From: Flammula alnicola
Taxonomy: Eukaryota; Basidiomycota; Agaricomycetes; Agaricales; Strophariaceae
Direction of reading: 5' to 3'
DNA: 64,000 nucleotides
Assembly (NCBI GenBank): GCA_015499995.1
Contig: JADNRV010000194.1
Span: 1-64,000 of the forward strand
The position numbers were made by a program, and so were the translations under genes. Positions 10,022 to 20,800 of this stretch are shown here, one piece after another; position 1 is the first letter of the stretch; each line of letters opens with the position of its first letter. Under the pieces are notes generated by a model. That model had not been told where the DNA came from. It saw only the letters and a list, made by a program, of their open reading frames with translations, and did not search any database.

Positions 10022-11118
10022 TTGGGACACACCTCACGCTGCTCGTCACCGCATCTCCTAGCACAACAACTTCCCCTTCCTCTCGTCGAATCCGCCATGC
10101 TGGCAATCCGGGGCGGCCTAGCCCCAAACACGAAGACCACTTACGGAGCAGGTCCACTCCGCTTTACGCAGTTCTGCGATAAGTGGAGCATCGACGAGGA
10201 GGCGCGGATGCCTGCCAGCTACGCGCTCCTTTGCGCCTTCATCGGCGAATACAAGGGTCAGCAATCTGGCAACACGATTCGTTCGTGGATGGCTGGCATC
10301 CGCAGCTGGCATATCATGCACCACGCGCCTTGGTACGGCGACGACGAGTGGGTGCAGCTTGCTCGTGCCGCCGCGAACAAGGAGGGCACTAAGCACAAGC
10401 AGCCGCTTCGGGCGCCTGTGTCGATTGAGCATCTCTCCGCTCTTCGTCGGGCCATCAACCTTCCAACCCGTTTCATGCTGCGGTGTGGGCAGTGGCCCTC
10501 GCGACTTTCTTTGGGTGCCGCCGTCTGGGCGAAACGACGGTGACCACCGCTGCTGCATTCGATGAGAAATATCATGTGCAGCGTTCCACTAACTGCTCAT
10601 TCCGTACTCTGCGCGATCAGTCGCGCTCTGCAAGCTTCCACATCCCTTGGACCAAGACAACCAAGGAACTAGGAGCAGATGTCGTTCTCACCGCACGACG
10701 TGTCGGCGACCCTCTATGCCCCGTCGCAGCTCTCAGGAACCACCTCGACATCAACTCGTCCATCCTGCCCTCATCCGCTTTCTTCGCGTACACCTCTTCT
10801 TCGGGCCAACCGAAGAATCTCCTCAAGCATGAATTCCTCAACTTTGTTACAAGAATCTGGGCCGCCGCCATGCTCGACCACGTCCTCGGGCACAGCTTCT
10901 GTATTGGAGGCGCGGTCGAATTACTACTCACGGGTGTACCCCCCGAAATCGTCGCAGCCACTGGCGGCTGGACCTCGCTCGCCTTCCTTCTCTACTGGCG
11001 CCGTATGGAGGAAATCCTCCCAATGTGCACCTCAAAAGCCTACAAGAAGGCACACTTCGATAGCCTTGCTTCCATTTTCGAAGAATTTCGCATTAGCAAT
11101 AGAATCCTGCCTCACTGA
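10022..11118 (+). pseudogene. Tyrosine recombinase of the YR retrotransposon, frameshifted and catalytically altered
   Basis: The N-terminal, SAM-like part reads GGLAPNTKTTYGAGPLRF and continues to about 10490. One frameshift moves the catalytic domain into the phase that ends at 11118. The first catalytic Arg region is preserved (FFGCRRLGE). The box normally read as HSFRIGGA is HSFCIGGA, so the HxxR arginine is replaced by Cys. The tyrosine segment (FLLYWRRMEEI) is present. The enzyme would integrate circular element DNA by strand exchange, replacing a DDE integrase. The lost arginine and the frameshift both indicate inactivity. The CGT to TGT change is consistent with cytosine deamination. 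Confidence 0.75.
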
Positions 11119-12021
11119 TCACCGCCTCGGACGGTTCACTTACCTTTTAGCATAGTTCTCGTAGCTCATCTCTCACCACTGCACTTATCATCCATTGCAC
11201 ATTTCTGTACTTATTTCCACCAGCTCATTTTATCCGCACATCTGTTGACTTATTACTGCATTATCCTGTTATTGTACTGCCTGCCTGCTTTACTTCTGAT
11301 CATGCCTCGCTACCCGGCAAAGAAATTTAAATGCTTATTATCATTGCTTATATGGAATTGACCCGAAACATGAAGTCGCCCTGTAGGGCCCCTTCTGACA
11401 CTAGTGCCCCGAGTGACACTCGATTGGGTAGCCAGCCTGGCTCACTTGCCTCACCAACCTGCCGATGTGAGCTTACACTCGGGTTGGTACAGCTGGTTGT
11501 TTTCAGCACTTGTTCGCCACAATCGAGCTCACCAGACGCTCAGGACTTGCTCGGGCTTCCTCAAATTCTGAAAGTCTTTGGATCACGTGATTCGGTCTAG
11601 ATTTATGACCAATCTTTCCCGCGCGATTCGGCCCGAGCTCGGGGCAATCCAAATCGCCTTCCAGATCCAAATTCGAGGAGCCCGGGCAAGCCCTAGGCAC
11701 ATACAAGTCATTCGTACCCACGAATCTCTTGCACCCTTATCTCTGAAATATTTAACTACTCTCAAGTATTAAATATTTCTCCTTTCCCTCTGTCCAAACG
11801 CGACAGTTATCCTATCGGTCTAATGTGGCCCATTCCCTAGTGATTCCCATGAATTCTACCGTTATTGACCATCTCCGAGTCACTCTCATTCGCAAACAAC
11901 AATTCAACGCGGTGTTCCGAGCTGTTAACTAGAGAGAAAAGGTATTTAGTGGGGTGGCCCGCAGGTGTATCCTGTAATTCTATTAACATTAATGATTTTG
12001 CAGCCCACAGGTTAAAAAAAT
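11119..12021. other. Intergenic stretch between the retrotransposon and the F-box gene
   Basis: The first 230 bp are pyrimidine-rich and probably belong to the element's 3' untranslated region. From about 11340 the sequence is unique-looking and has only short out-of-context frames. The last 150 bp should hold the F-box promoter and 5' leader; a pyrimidine-poor TTTTGCAGCCCACAG just before the ATG could be a leader intron acceptor. No other feature is seen. Confidence 0.35.
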
Positions 12022-13659
12022 ATGGATTCTTCACCTTTTTCGTCGCGGATCGGCACCAATTACTCACCAACGGACAAAGAGTTGGTGCAGATCAGAAATC
12101 TCTTGGCCGAACCTGCCGTCAAACTCGCCACCCTTCAGAAAGATATGGACCGAATTCAGGATATTTATAAGGACCTCGCCAGACAGCATGAAGCACTCTC
12201 CCATGATATCGAAGGACATCAGGCATTGCTAACTTCGCCCATAAGACGCCTTCCTGTTTATATCATCCAGGAAATATTCACTCGCTGCCTCCCAACGGAG
12301 CACAATCCTATGATGAGCTGCCACGAGTCTCCAGTTCTGCTCACGCGCATTTGCAGTGGCTGGCGGCACATAGCTCTGTCGACACCAACTCTTTGGGCCT
12401 CGATCTATATTGTTATCCCCTCTGGCATGACACTCGGAGTCTATCCTTCAAGTGAGGCCTGGGATGATTGGGTGGCTTCAAGTCTTGACGTGGTCAACAA
12501 GCGCACAGCAGGCGTTAAAGAGTGGTTGGGAAGATCCGGCGGGTGTCCACTCGATATCACCATTTACGACAGACAACAAAATCGTCAGACCCGTTTCCAT
12601 CTTTACGATAGTTTCATTGATGCTATTATCGGCCTTTCGCGTCGGTGGAGAAAGGCGACATTCGATTTGCCGTCTGCGCACCTAGGGCGTGTCATTGAAT
12701 TGGCGGAGTCTGATGTCCCGTTACTCCAGTCATTGACCATCCGCGGCCCTCATGTCGACAATGAATATTCCGGTGGACTACTTCCTACTTCCACTTTCTG
12801 GATGGATAGCAAAATTATCAGAGCCCCGTGTCTCCACGATTTTTCTTTCAGCCAATTCACCGAGGACCCTACAAAGCTCCCTCTCAAGTGGTCTCAGATG
12901 ACCAGTATCTCGTTGTCTGATGTCTTTTGGGGTTCGCCGGCGAACATGACGCTATCGAAGATTGCTTGGCTTCTAGAATCATGTCCGCAACTCGTTAGTT
13001 GCCATCTAGAGGTCACGTCGGTTGCTGGGGAGATTGAAACATATTCCGGAAAGACACTCATACGACTACCGCATCTTAGGCGGCTGTGTATCCACAGCGG
13101 CAGAACCGATCTGTCTTCATTTTTCGAGTCACTAGATGTCCCCTCTCTCCAGCATCTCAAGTGTCACACCTGTAGGTATGGACCCACTGCGGCCCTTCTT
13201 TCCCTACTTCCGCGAACAGGAACGATACGAAGTTTGGATATTGATCCACATTTCCTTTCAAGAGAAGATTTCCTTCGATGTCTCCAACATTGCCCTCGTT
13301 TAACAAGTGTTACGATCCAAACAAGCTATCACATTGATGACCATATTTCGATCAACCGACCATCCCACGAACCACCCCAGATACTCGATGATAACTTCTT
13401 AAACCTTTTGACCACACCAGACGACCACGGGAATATTCTTGCCCCACATCTTGAGGAACTGGAATGCTATAACGATGCTTTCTTCTCAGATACAGGTCTT
13501 CTGAAGTTCATTAAGGCCAAAAACTCCGACATGATAGGCACCGCCAGGCTCAAGAGAATATCAGTCGCATTCGCACGGACGCAAATGAACCCAATAGTAG
13601 AAGAAATTGCTTCGTTACTGAAAGGTGGTCTGCAGGTTCGGATATCATACTTGTGTTAG
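12022..13659 (+). CDS. F-box protein of the agaric family
   Basis: This intact, intronless 545-residue frame is a substrate-receptor candidate for SCF ubiquitin ligases. A predicted coiled coil spans about residues 20-65 (LVQIRNLLAEPAVKLATLQK onward). The F-box follows at about 70-125: SPIRRLPVYIIQEIFTRCLP, then the agaric hallmark ICSGWRHIALSTPTLWASI. The remainder is leucine-rich with irregular LRR-like strands (LPHLRRLCIHSG, VPSLQHLKCHTC). Such genes are hugely expanded in Agaricomycetes and usually single. The ATG at 12022 is the first in frame and precedes the coiled coil. The stop lies next to the proposed Helitron 3' border, so the last residues may be affected by the insertion, although the length is normal for the family. 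Confidence 0.85.
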   Translation: MDSSPFSSRIGTNYSPTDKELVQIRNLLAEPAVKLATLQKDMDRIQDIYKDLARQHEALSHDIEGHQALLTSPIRRLPVYIIQEIFTRCLPTEHNPMMSCHESPVLLTRICSGWRHIALSTPTLWASIYIVIPSGMTLGVYPSSEAWDDWVASSLDVVNKRTAGVKEWLGRSGGCPLDITIYDRQQNRQTRFHLYDSFIDAIIGLSRRWRKATFDLPSAHLGRVIELAESDVPLLQSLTIRGPHVDNEYSGGLLPTSTFWMDSKIIRAPCLHDFSFSQFTEDPTKLPLKWSQMTSISLSDVFWGSPANMTLSKIAWLLESCPQLVSCHLEVTSVAGEIETYSGKTLIRLPHLRRLCIHSGRTDLSSFFESLDVPSLQHLKCHTCRYGPTAALLSLLPRTGTIRSLDIDPHFLSREDFLRCLQHCPRLTSVTIQTSYHIDDHISINRPSHEPPQILDDNFLNLLTTPDDHGNILAPHLEELECYNDAFFSDTGLLKFIKAKNSDMIGTARLKRISVAFARTQMNPIVEEIASLLKGGLQVRISYLC

Positions 13660-13747
13660 CGGGCCACCGCTGTGCGTGGCAGTACGACTCTTTTCCTTTT
13701 TTTATGTTTTTATGTTTTTATTTTTATTCTTTATATACTTTGTAATT

Positions 13748-16700
13748 CTACTCATAGTATGGCCTACTTGAACGATAAATGCAATAAATCAGTTGCTTGT
13801 TTTCGCATCTGCTTAGCCATTGAACATCAGATACTAGATCAATCATTCTTTCTTTTCTGCATGCAGACCCAGTGGACATGCCATCATGAAACCATACTGT
13901 CCCAGACCTGTCTACAATTCGACTTGTAAAGTGATTATCTCCGCTGTATATAAGTCCACACAGAGTCAGATTCCCAGCACTTCCGTCTCTTGTATTTATT
14001 CTAAGCTCGACACTAACCTTGGTTCCCTCTAATTCATCCATCCCAATCACAATAAAGTCTGGTACCTCATGTATTTGTGTCTCCCTATACAGATAAGCTG
14101 TGATGCCTCTCTGCCAGCATGTAGGACAAACTCTTCTTGTCCAGGAGCTTGTATGCAAACTTAAGGCATCCATAACTGTAGGCTGGGGCTGTGATGCATC
14201 ATGTACGAGCTGTGTTAAGGCACTGAAGTGTAGATCAATGTCTCGTTGTATATAGCTGCAGTTGGCACACCTGATTCTAGTCTGTCCATATGCATAGTCC
14301 CCGAGCATTTTTGACATTAGCAAACTTATATATGTATACACACCACCCATAGGGAATGCCGCATTATCAGATGCATATAAGATACGTCTGACTCTGTCTC
14401 TGGCTTCCTCGAATGATATAGTCTTGTCGTGTACAAGTGCAAAGTTTTGACATAATTGTTCCATATATATACTGTAAGTTGACAAACGTTCCGTCCATCT
14501 AGCCTGGCTATCTTTCCACACATCATAGATTATGGTGAATAATGCATCATAAGGACAGCTGTAGTCCATGCTATCCCAAATCAGACCTCGGGGACCAGGC
14601 CTACTGTTACTATTATCCAAAATTCGTACTTTTTTGGTCGGATGTTCAGACGGATCATTTGGAATGATATTCTGCCGGTCCATATATACATCGTGTTTAG
14701 TCTTTTTATTTTTATCCTTGGTAGTACGAGGCACAACATATATTGATGCTGCAAAGTTCTTTTTTTCATCCCACATCGGATTATCTTCAGGATTCTTTAT
14801 TTTTCTCTCATTGGCGTTCCACTTTAAGGCTGAATGCCAATCTGCAGACTCACAGCTGTCTCCTTTCCACATTTGATAACTTCTTATAAGTGGACTTCGT
14901 AGCATCCCTTGGACAGAGTCAGGTAATTTTTGTTCATATTTCAATAAAGTTATTTGATTTAGTATTTCAAGTTCCCGAAATTCCTGGCGCAGATATCCAT
15001 TATTCCAAAGACCTGCTTGAATTTTTTTTGGATCAAATCCTTGAACTATGACAGTAGCATCTGCACTTGCGCTTCGTGAAAGACATGTATAATATGCATG
15101 ATATGTTCTGCAATGATTTGTATCCACAACATTTACCAGACGTGTCTTTCCTTGGCTAGAATAGTCTGTCATTGAAAAATTAGGCAAGATTTGCACCTGA
15201 GTTCTCTGGATAGTCCTGTCTAAATGAGAGTCAACCCTCACTGTTGTCTTTGATATAGGAACTACGTTGGGTGCCAGTCCAGGTATTTGAATGTCCTTAG
15301 GAGGATCCACAAGTATGACAAATAATGTGTTTAGACACTGTTTGCCATCTGGTCCTATATAGCTGTCCCATCCACATACGACTGCTTCTTGTCCTTTTGT
15401 GATACAAAGTTCTGTTGCATCATTATATCTGAGCATAACCGGTAGACCTATGCACAATGAAAGTTTTCCTGCAATTCCGCCACTGGTAGCAGGCTCTGCA
15501 TTCCATAAAGCTTCTTTCTCTCTCCGAGTGAGTGGCTTTCCAGACCTGGGCTTGGTTTTATTTTTTATTTTTTTCTTTTTAGACCCATCAAAGCTTTCTT
15601 CCCCGCTTATTTTGTCTATTGAGTAGAAATCTTCTAGTGTCTGACCTGTATCCCCAGCAAATCGACTACTTCCAAGCTCATTAATCTTGTCCTTCTGTAT
15701 ATTCCATGCTGTAATCACAGACACATTTCTGAACCGCCCCTCAGCCAGTCGCGGTCCATCCTTTGTGTGTCCTGCAATCCTAGTACGCAGAAAGGCAATA
15801 TCCTCATCCGTACAAGCTGCATATCTCATATTTTCCAGTGCTGTCCTCAGCTTTGCATCAGCTTTCGATTGTACCAGCTGTCTCATATTCTGTTTCAAAA
15901 TGACTACGGTCGTGACTTGCTGCCATATAAGCTTTCCAATTACTTTCTCTTGCTGGGCCGGTGACATGTTGGCAGTCTGCATTTCAGCATAATTTTTATA
16001 TAGGCAGTCCCCACCTATAGGTGGAAGCTGGGCAAAATCACCCGCAAATATAAGGTTCATTCCACCAAAAGGTTTATCATGAACGTTAGCAAGCAAGGCT
16101 AGCTTGGCACTGATTGCATATAGCTCCCGACAGCTCACCATTGAAACTTCGTCAAGAAATATGTATTCAACGCCGACTAACTTGGCTCTTAACTCATTGA
16201 TTGTGTTCACATTGTTCGTACCTACGGCCTCTTCTGATTTCTTGTTTATGTGTATGCCAAATGCAGAGTGATAAGTGGACCCATTCAAAAGTGCAGCCGC
16301 AGTTCCAGTTGGTGCAACAACAAGGATCCTATGTGATTCTTTCTTCTTCTCAAACATAGCTATCAATGCATTTATTACTCGTGATTTCCCAGTTCCTCCC
16401 ATACCACCTAGATACATCTTAAGTTGATCAGGAGCTGCTGACGCGGCATGGTTTGCAATGATTCTAAAAGCACGCTCCTGCTCTTTGTTGAGACTGAACT
16501 CCAATACGGTTTCATTAATTATATCCATTGTTTCTTGTTTTTTTGCTTTGAAATCATACCTCAAATATTCAGCATCTACAATCTTTACTTGACCTTCTGA
16601 ATCATTTTCATTTCCGTTTATAAATTCCTGCTGCTCGGCTGCTCTTGCAGACAGAAATTTTGACATGTTTTTTATTCTAGCACTCAGAACCTTGTCTCTA

Positions 16701-17839
16701 CATTCTTTAACAAGGTTTTTCCATCCATTGGCGGTCAACATCTTTTCAGGCACAAATTTGGTTAGGGTCACAGTTATCGGATTTATTATAAAATGATCCA
16801 ACCAACCGGACTCCGTCAGAATCTTGTTGGCTTCTTGTTGTTTTATCCATCGCTTTATAGCTTCTGGACTCAGCTTCTCGATATCTCCATCTTTGAATTG
16901 GGAGCTATCTACATAATCATTATAGCAAGCCTCTTCTTCATCAGAATAATCATTGTCAGGATCGCTATCGTATCCACCAGCAGACCGTCGGACCTTGCGA
17001 TTGAGCTCTCCATGAAAATCGTCTCGTGCATCCAAACATTCATATCTAAGATTGAAATTTGCCATATATTTGCGATCACAAAGGTCAAACTCGTATGCCA
17101 CAAAAGCTGCATCCCATGATTGGGTGCTTTCTTTCAACAATAAGCCATCTCTCCATGGTTTAAACAATGTTAACATTGTCATGCAGTAATATTCTCTGTC
17201 TCCTTGATCGGGTCGGGGCAGGGAGCCACCCACAAAATTTGGAACAACATTTTGTAGCCGATCCATATCACATGTCACCTCATGTGTCAGATGCAGAGGA
17301 TGTTCAGGCAAGAATGCATGATACTTTGATCCAGTGTCAAGGTCTGCATCTTCCCATTCATCTCCCTCACTAGCAATTTCATGTGTACGGTCCTTGAAGT
17401 TTGACAAATTCTCTTTAAATGCTTCAATACGCTTCTTTGACCGCCTTTTTTTGCTACTTGTTTGTATCCATTGCAGCAGATTCATATTGGAATAGCACAG
17501 TGGTCTGAATTTATAATCATCTACATTTGATTTTCCCACATAGTTTCCATTTTCTCTACCCAGTACAACCTTGTCAGTAAATTTTTCCTCAGCATCCATA
17601 TTTATTGGAATGGCATTATCCCCTGAGGAATCAGGATCTGCCTTTCTAACCCCTTCATCAGGTGTTGTTTTTTCCTTCTTAGGAGCATTATTGACCAGCG
17701 GCGTATCCACACTGATGCTAATGTCTTCAGTCTTTGTCTGCGACCTTCGGACATCTGATACATAACTTTTCCACCAAAATGGAACAAAATCATGCCCTGT
17801 ATAATGATCAGGATTTCCTAGCAGGTACATACATGCCAT
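13748..17839 (-). CDS. Helitron PIF1-like helicase half with a C-terminal USP-like cysteine peptidase domain
   Basis: The 1363-residue frame begins at MACMYLLGNPDHYTGH, the conserved link after the Rep domain. A SF1B PIF1-type helicase occupies about residues 450-960. Walker A is GGMGGTGKSR (about 480), Walker B is YIFLDEVSM, then GDFAQLPPIGG, and a late motif is FSMTDYSSQGKT. The C-terminal 280 residues contain a putative peptidase: a Cys box (DYSCPYDALFTIIYDVW, about 1095), two CxxC pairs (RCANCS, VCPTCW) as in USP zinc fingers, and a His box (SGDNHFTSRIV, about 1300). Helitrons in other lineages carry OTU-type cysteine proteases; this one looks closer to a C19/USP fold. The start is artificial: the frame runs on upstream into Rep apart from a single TAA at 17852-17854. 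Confidence 0.85.
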   Translation of the reverse strand: MACMYLLGNPDHYTGHDFVPFWWKSYVSDVRRSQTKTEDISISVDTPLVNNAPKKEKTTPDEGVRKADPDSSGDNAIPINMDAEEKFTDKVVLGRENGNYVGKSNVDDYKFRPLCYSNMNLLQWIQTSSKKRRSKKRIEAFKENLSNFKDRTHEIASEGDEWEDADLDTGSKYHAFLPEHPLHLTHEVTCDMDRLQNVVPNFVGGSLPRPDQGDREYYCMTMLTLFKPWRDGLLLKESTQSWDAAFVAYEFDLCDRKYMANFNLRYECLDARDDFHGELNRKVRRSAGGYDSDPDNDYSDEEEACYNDYVDSSQFKDGDIEKLSPEAIKRWIKQQEANKILTESGWLDHFIINPITVTLTKFVPEKMLTANGWKNLVKECRDKVLSARIKNMSKFLSARAAEQQEFINGNENDSEGQVKIVDAEYLRYDFKAKKQETMDIINETVLEFSLNKEQERAFRIIANHAASAAPDQLKMYLGGMGGTGKSRVINALIAMFEKKKESHRILVVAPTGTAAALLNGSTYHSAFGIHINKKSEEAVGTNNVNTINELRAKLVGVEYIFLDEVSMVSCRELYAISAKLALLANVHDKPFGGMNLIFAGDFAQLPPIGGDCLYKNYAEMQTANMSPAQQEKVIGKLIWQQVTTVVILKQNMRQLVQSKADAKLRTALENMRYAACTDEDIAFLRTRIAGHTKDGPRLAEGRFRNVSVITAWNIQKDKINELGSSRFAGDTGQTLEDFYSIDKISGEESFDGSKKKKIKNKTKPRSGKPLTRREKEALWNAEPATSGGIAGKLSLCIGLPVMLRYNDATELCITKGQEAVVCGWDSYIGPDGKQCLNTLFVILVDPPKDIQIPGLAPNVVPISKTTVRVDSHLDRTIQRTQVQILPNFSMTDYSSQGKTRLVNVVDTNHCRTYHAYYTCLSRSASADATVIVQGFDPKKIQAGLWNNGYLRQEFRELEILNQITLLKYEQKLPDSVQGMLRSPLIRSYQMWKGDSCESADWHSALKWNANERKIKNPEDNPMWDEKKNFAASIYVVPRTTKDKNKKTKHDVYMDRQNIIPNDPSEHPTKKVRILDNSNSRPGPRGLIWDSMDYSCPYDALFTIIYDVWKDSQARWTERLSTYSIYMEQLCQNFALVHDKTISFEEARDRVRRILYASDNAAFPMGGVYTYISLLMSKMLGDYAYGQTRIRCANCSYIQRDIDLHFSALTQLVHDASQPQPTVMDALSLHTSSWTRRVCPTCWQRGITAYLYRETQIHEVPDFIVIGMDELEGTKVSVELRINTRDGSAGNLTLCGLIYSGDNHFTSRIVDRSGTVWFHDGMSTGSACRKERMIDLVSDVQWLSRCENKQLIYCIYRSSRPYYE

Positions 17840-17851
17840 AGGACTTCCTAT

Positions 17852-20800
17852 TTACATTTTTGATGTCAGTGCATTGACAATTTTAAGTATCAGCTTTCGG
17901 GCTGAATCTCCTGCCTTCATATCTCCTCCGATAAGTTCAGAATTCTTGGAATAAACATCATAGGCAGAAGAGAATATTTGATGCGTCTTTAACATGGGCT
18001 TTGTCACATAATCAGTAACGTAGGAAATTATAGCTTTTATTGAAGTACCAGACAATAGGCTGGTAACATCACTGTTACATCTCAGAAGGTAAGTCAGACA
18101 AGGTGTAAATGTATTCATCATAGGCTCTAATTTCTTCATGAAAATATGTCCATCACCTTCATTAATCTGGGTTTGGCTTCTTACTTCACGTGGAAAACGG
18201 GCCATGCAGACGCCATCTTGGTTTAGACAGCCTTTAGGTCCATTACGAGATGCCCTTGCAATAGGTGTCTCTGTTTCATTTTCTGGTAAAGGAGTTTCCA
18301 CTAGATCAACAACATCAGGCTTATCTTCAGACTTATGCTTCTTCGATCTTTTTGAATTAGAGGATCTACATTTGTGTACGTTTGACCTGATCAGAATATC
18401 GTCCACTGTTTTTTCATATTCGGTCCACCACAAGTCAAAGGCTTTGCAGTCACCACAAACATTATCTTTATTCTCTTGTTTATGCTGCCTATCGCAAGTC
18501 TTTGCAGGAGGTGGGGCTGGCAGTGTCTGGGTAGGATCCCGATACATAGGGTCTTTTGTGACTTGGCTGATATTCTGTGGCTTAACTATTGTATGAATGC
18601 CTTCACCGATTGTTCCGCTGACTGGTATTCTTTCTCTGATCTCATCCATGGTACCAGTAACAAACTCTCCAATATGGGCTGCCTCAAGATATGCCACCAG
18701 CTCTCTCTGAAAATTGGAGTCAGACTTCATGATTCTGTCCCTAATTTCTTGAGGTGATAGAGCTCCTTTAATCCACAGCATCATATGCAGGTGCAATGTT
18801 AGTCGACCTTGTTGTTCTACGGTCCCATAATATGCAGAGGTATCTCCGTAAAGGCCAGGGTGATCCTCTCCAACACCAAGTACATGCTTAATTATCAGTT
18901 TTACCATAACATCAAAAAATTTAGCCGCGGCCACTGGATTAGACAACACAAGCAGATCCCTTTCACTTGAGGATCTCAGTTCTGGTTTAAACTTGATATC
19001 CTTGTCTGCATAATACAAGCACAGAGGATGGCGGCTGTCAGTGGGAGAGAAGGTTATGAACCACGATGGTGCACCCTTCATAGCAACAAGCGACCATATT
19101 TCATTGCGCATGTACTTCTTGCTGGTGAGTGATCCTTTCACATGACCTCCAACATAGTCAAGATCATCTAGAATACTAAAACAAAGCTTCTCATCTTCTG
19201 TTTCTGGAGTCACCCGTTCTCCAGCTGCCATCCGCTTTGATATAGAATCTAATATATTCGAATTTACACTAAGCAGCCGCTTTGTGATTTCATTAAATTT
19301 CTGTCTTTTTGCTAACAAAAAACTGCCTGTCACACCATTCTTAATTTGTTCATGATTGAATGCTACTATTGGGAAATATAAATCGGTCTGAAAACGTTTG
19401 TCATGGTACATCAATAAATGTTTCTTGTGTTCTGCTTCTGATATCTTCTTTGCGTGTTGTTTCTGACCTATTCCTCCCAGGCCATATGGAAACAGCCAAG
19501 GGAACATCTGAGGATAAATTTGGGGATTGTCGTACATGGATTGTGGTGCTTCATCATGTCCAATAGCCAATGCTGTACCCCCTTTCTCAAGATGTCTCAA
19601 TGCTCTAATCTTTAGAGCTTGTATAGACATATTCTCGTATTCCTCACCAGTAAGTCCATGCACGGTAAACGGACAAGGTCCTTCTTCTGTTCCATCTTCC
19701 ATTTCATTGTCAAATTTACTCATGGCTGAAGCAATTTTGTTAGAGTCGGAGTTACTGTGTCTGTAATCCACCATTACGGGCACACCATTTAATGGATAAG
19801 ATTCTAAGTTATCTTTAGAAATTTCAAGATCAGCATAGTCCGTGTGATTCAGTTTTAGCCATTCCAAGGCCTTTGCAACTACATTTCTTCTGACAAGCAT
19901 CGGTGTACGTTTGTAATCATCATCAGTTGGCCTAGCCTTTCCTATGAACACAAAGGCAAGTACCTCACTAAGCTCTTCCTTACTGGGAGGAAGATGATGG
20001 TAGACCTTCACAGTGGGGTTGGTGAACATAATGCAGTTGGCGATCATCTTGGCACGACCTGAGGATACACGCACAAGACATCTGTTATGACGTATACGAG
20101 CAATCATCATTTGCTCGGCAAAAGTGAGGTTTTTGAGTTGACTAGGAATATCCCCTATCCAAAAACCATTGGCTAATGACAAATTAGGCTTTTTGTCTTT
20201 CAATATGGATTTTTCACAGGTTTTGCAAATATGCTGACAGCTCAAGTCTAAAACTGGGCCCTCCAATTCTTCGATGGGGACGTCAGCTGTCTTGCGCTCT
20301 TTTCTAGTCACACCTGCTGAAGCCAGTATTCCCAAACTTAGATCAGCCCTATCAATTTGACTAAGTTCAGATATCCTATGCAGCCTTCCACATACAGCAC
20401 ATCCAGCTTCTTCAAACCGTTGTGGATCCATGTCTTTGCAATAGTTTTCTACTATTTCTCTCACAAGCTCCTTGGAGGCTGGCACTGGTGGAAATGGGAC
20501 ATCTTCCATATCAGGCCTCCGTGTTCCGCCAGAAGGCTGCCGGTCTACACCTTTCGCTTTGGCCTTAGATTGCCGCTTACTTGTAACATTAATCTCCCTT
20601 TGATTTTTCTCTCTTTTCCCTCTTGCAGGAATGTTAGCAAACTTGGCCTTGTATTTTTTGTCCCTATCATGTTTTCTTTCTTGTACGCTCTTCTCTTCTT
20701 TAAACACCGAGAAATGAATGTCACACTCAGGACAGTAATGTTGTTTAAACCGGTTCAGGTTCTCATCTTTTGTAAGTTGTTTGCTCTGAGGTATACCATG

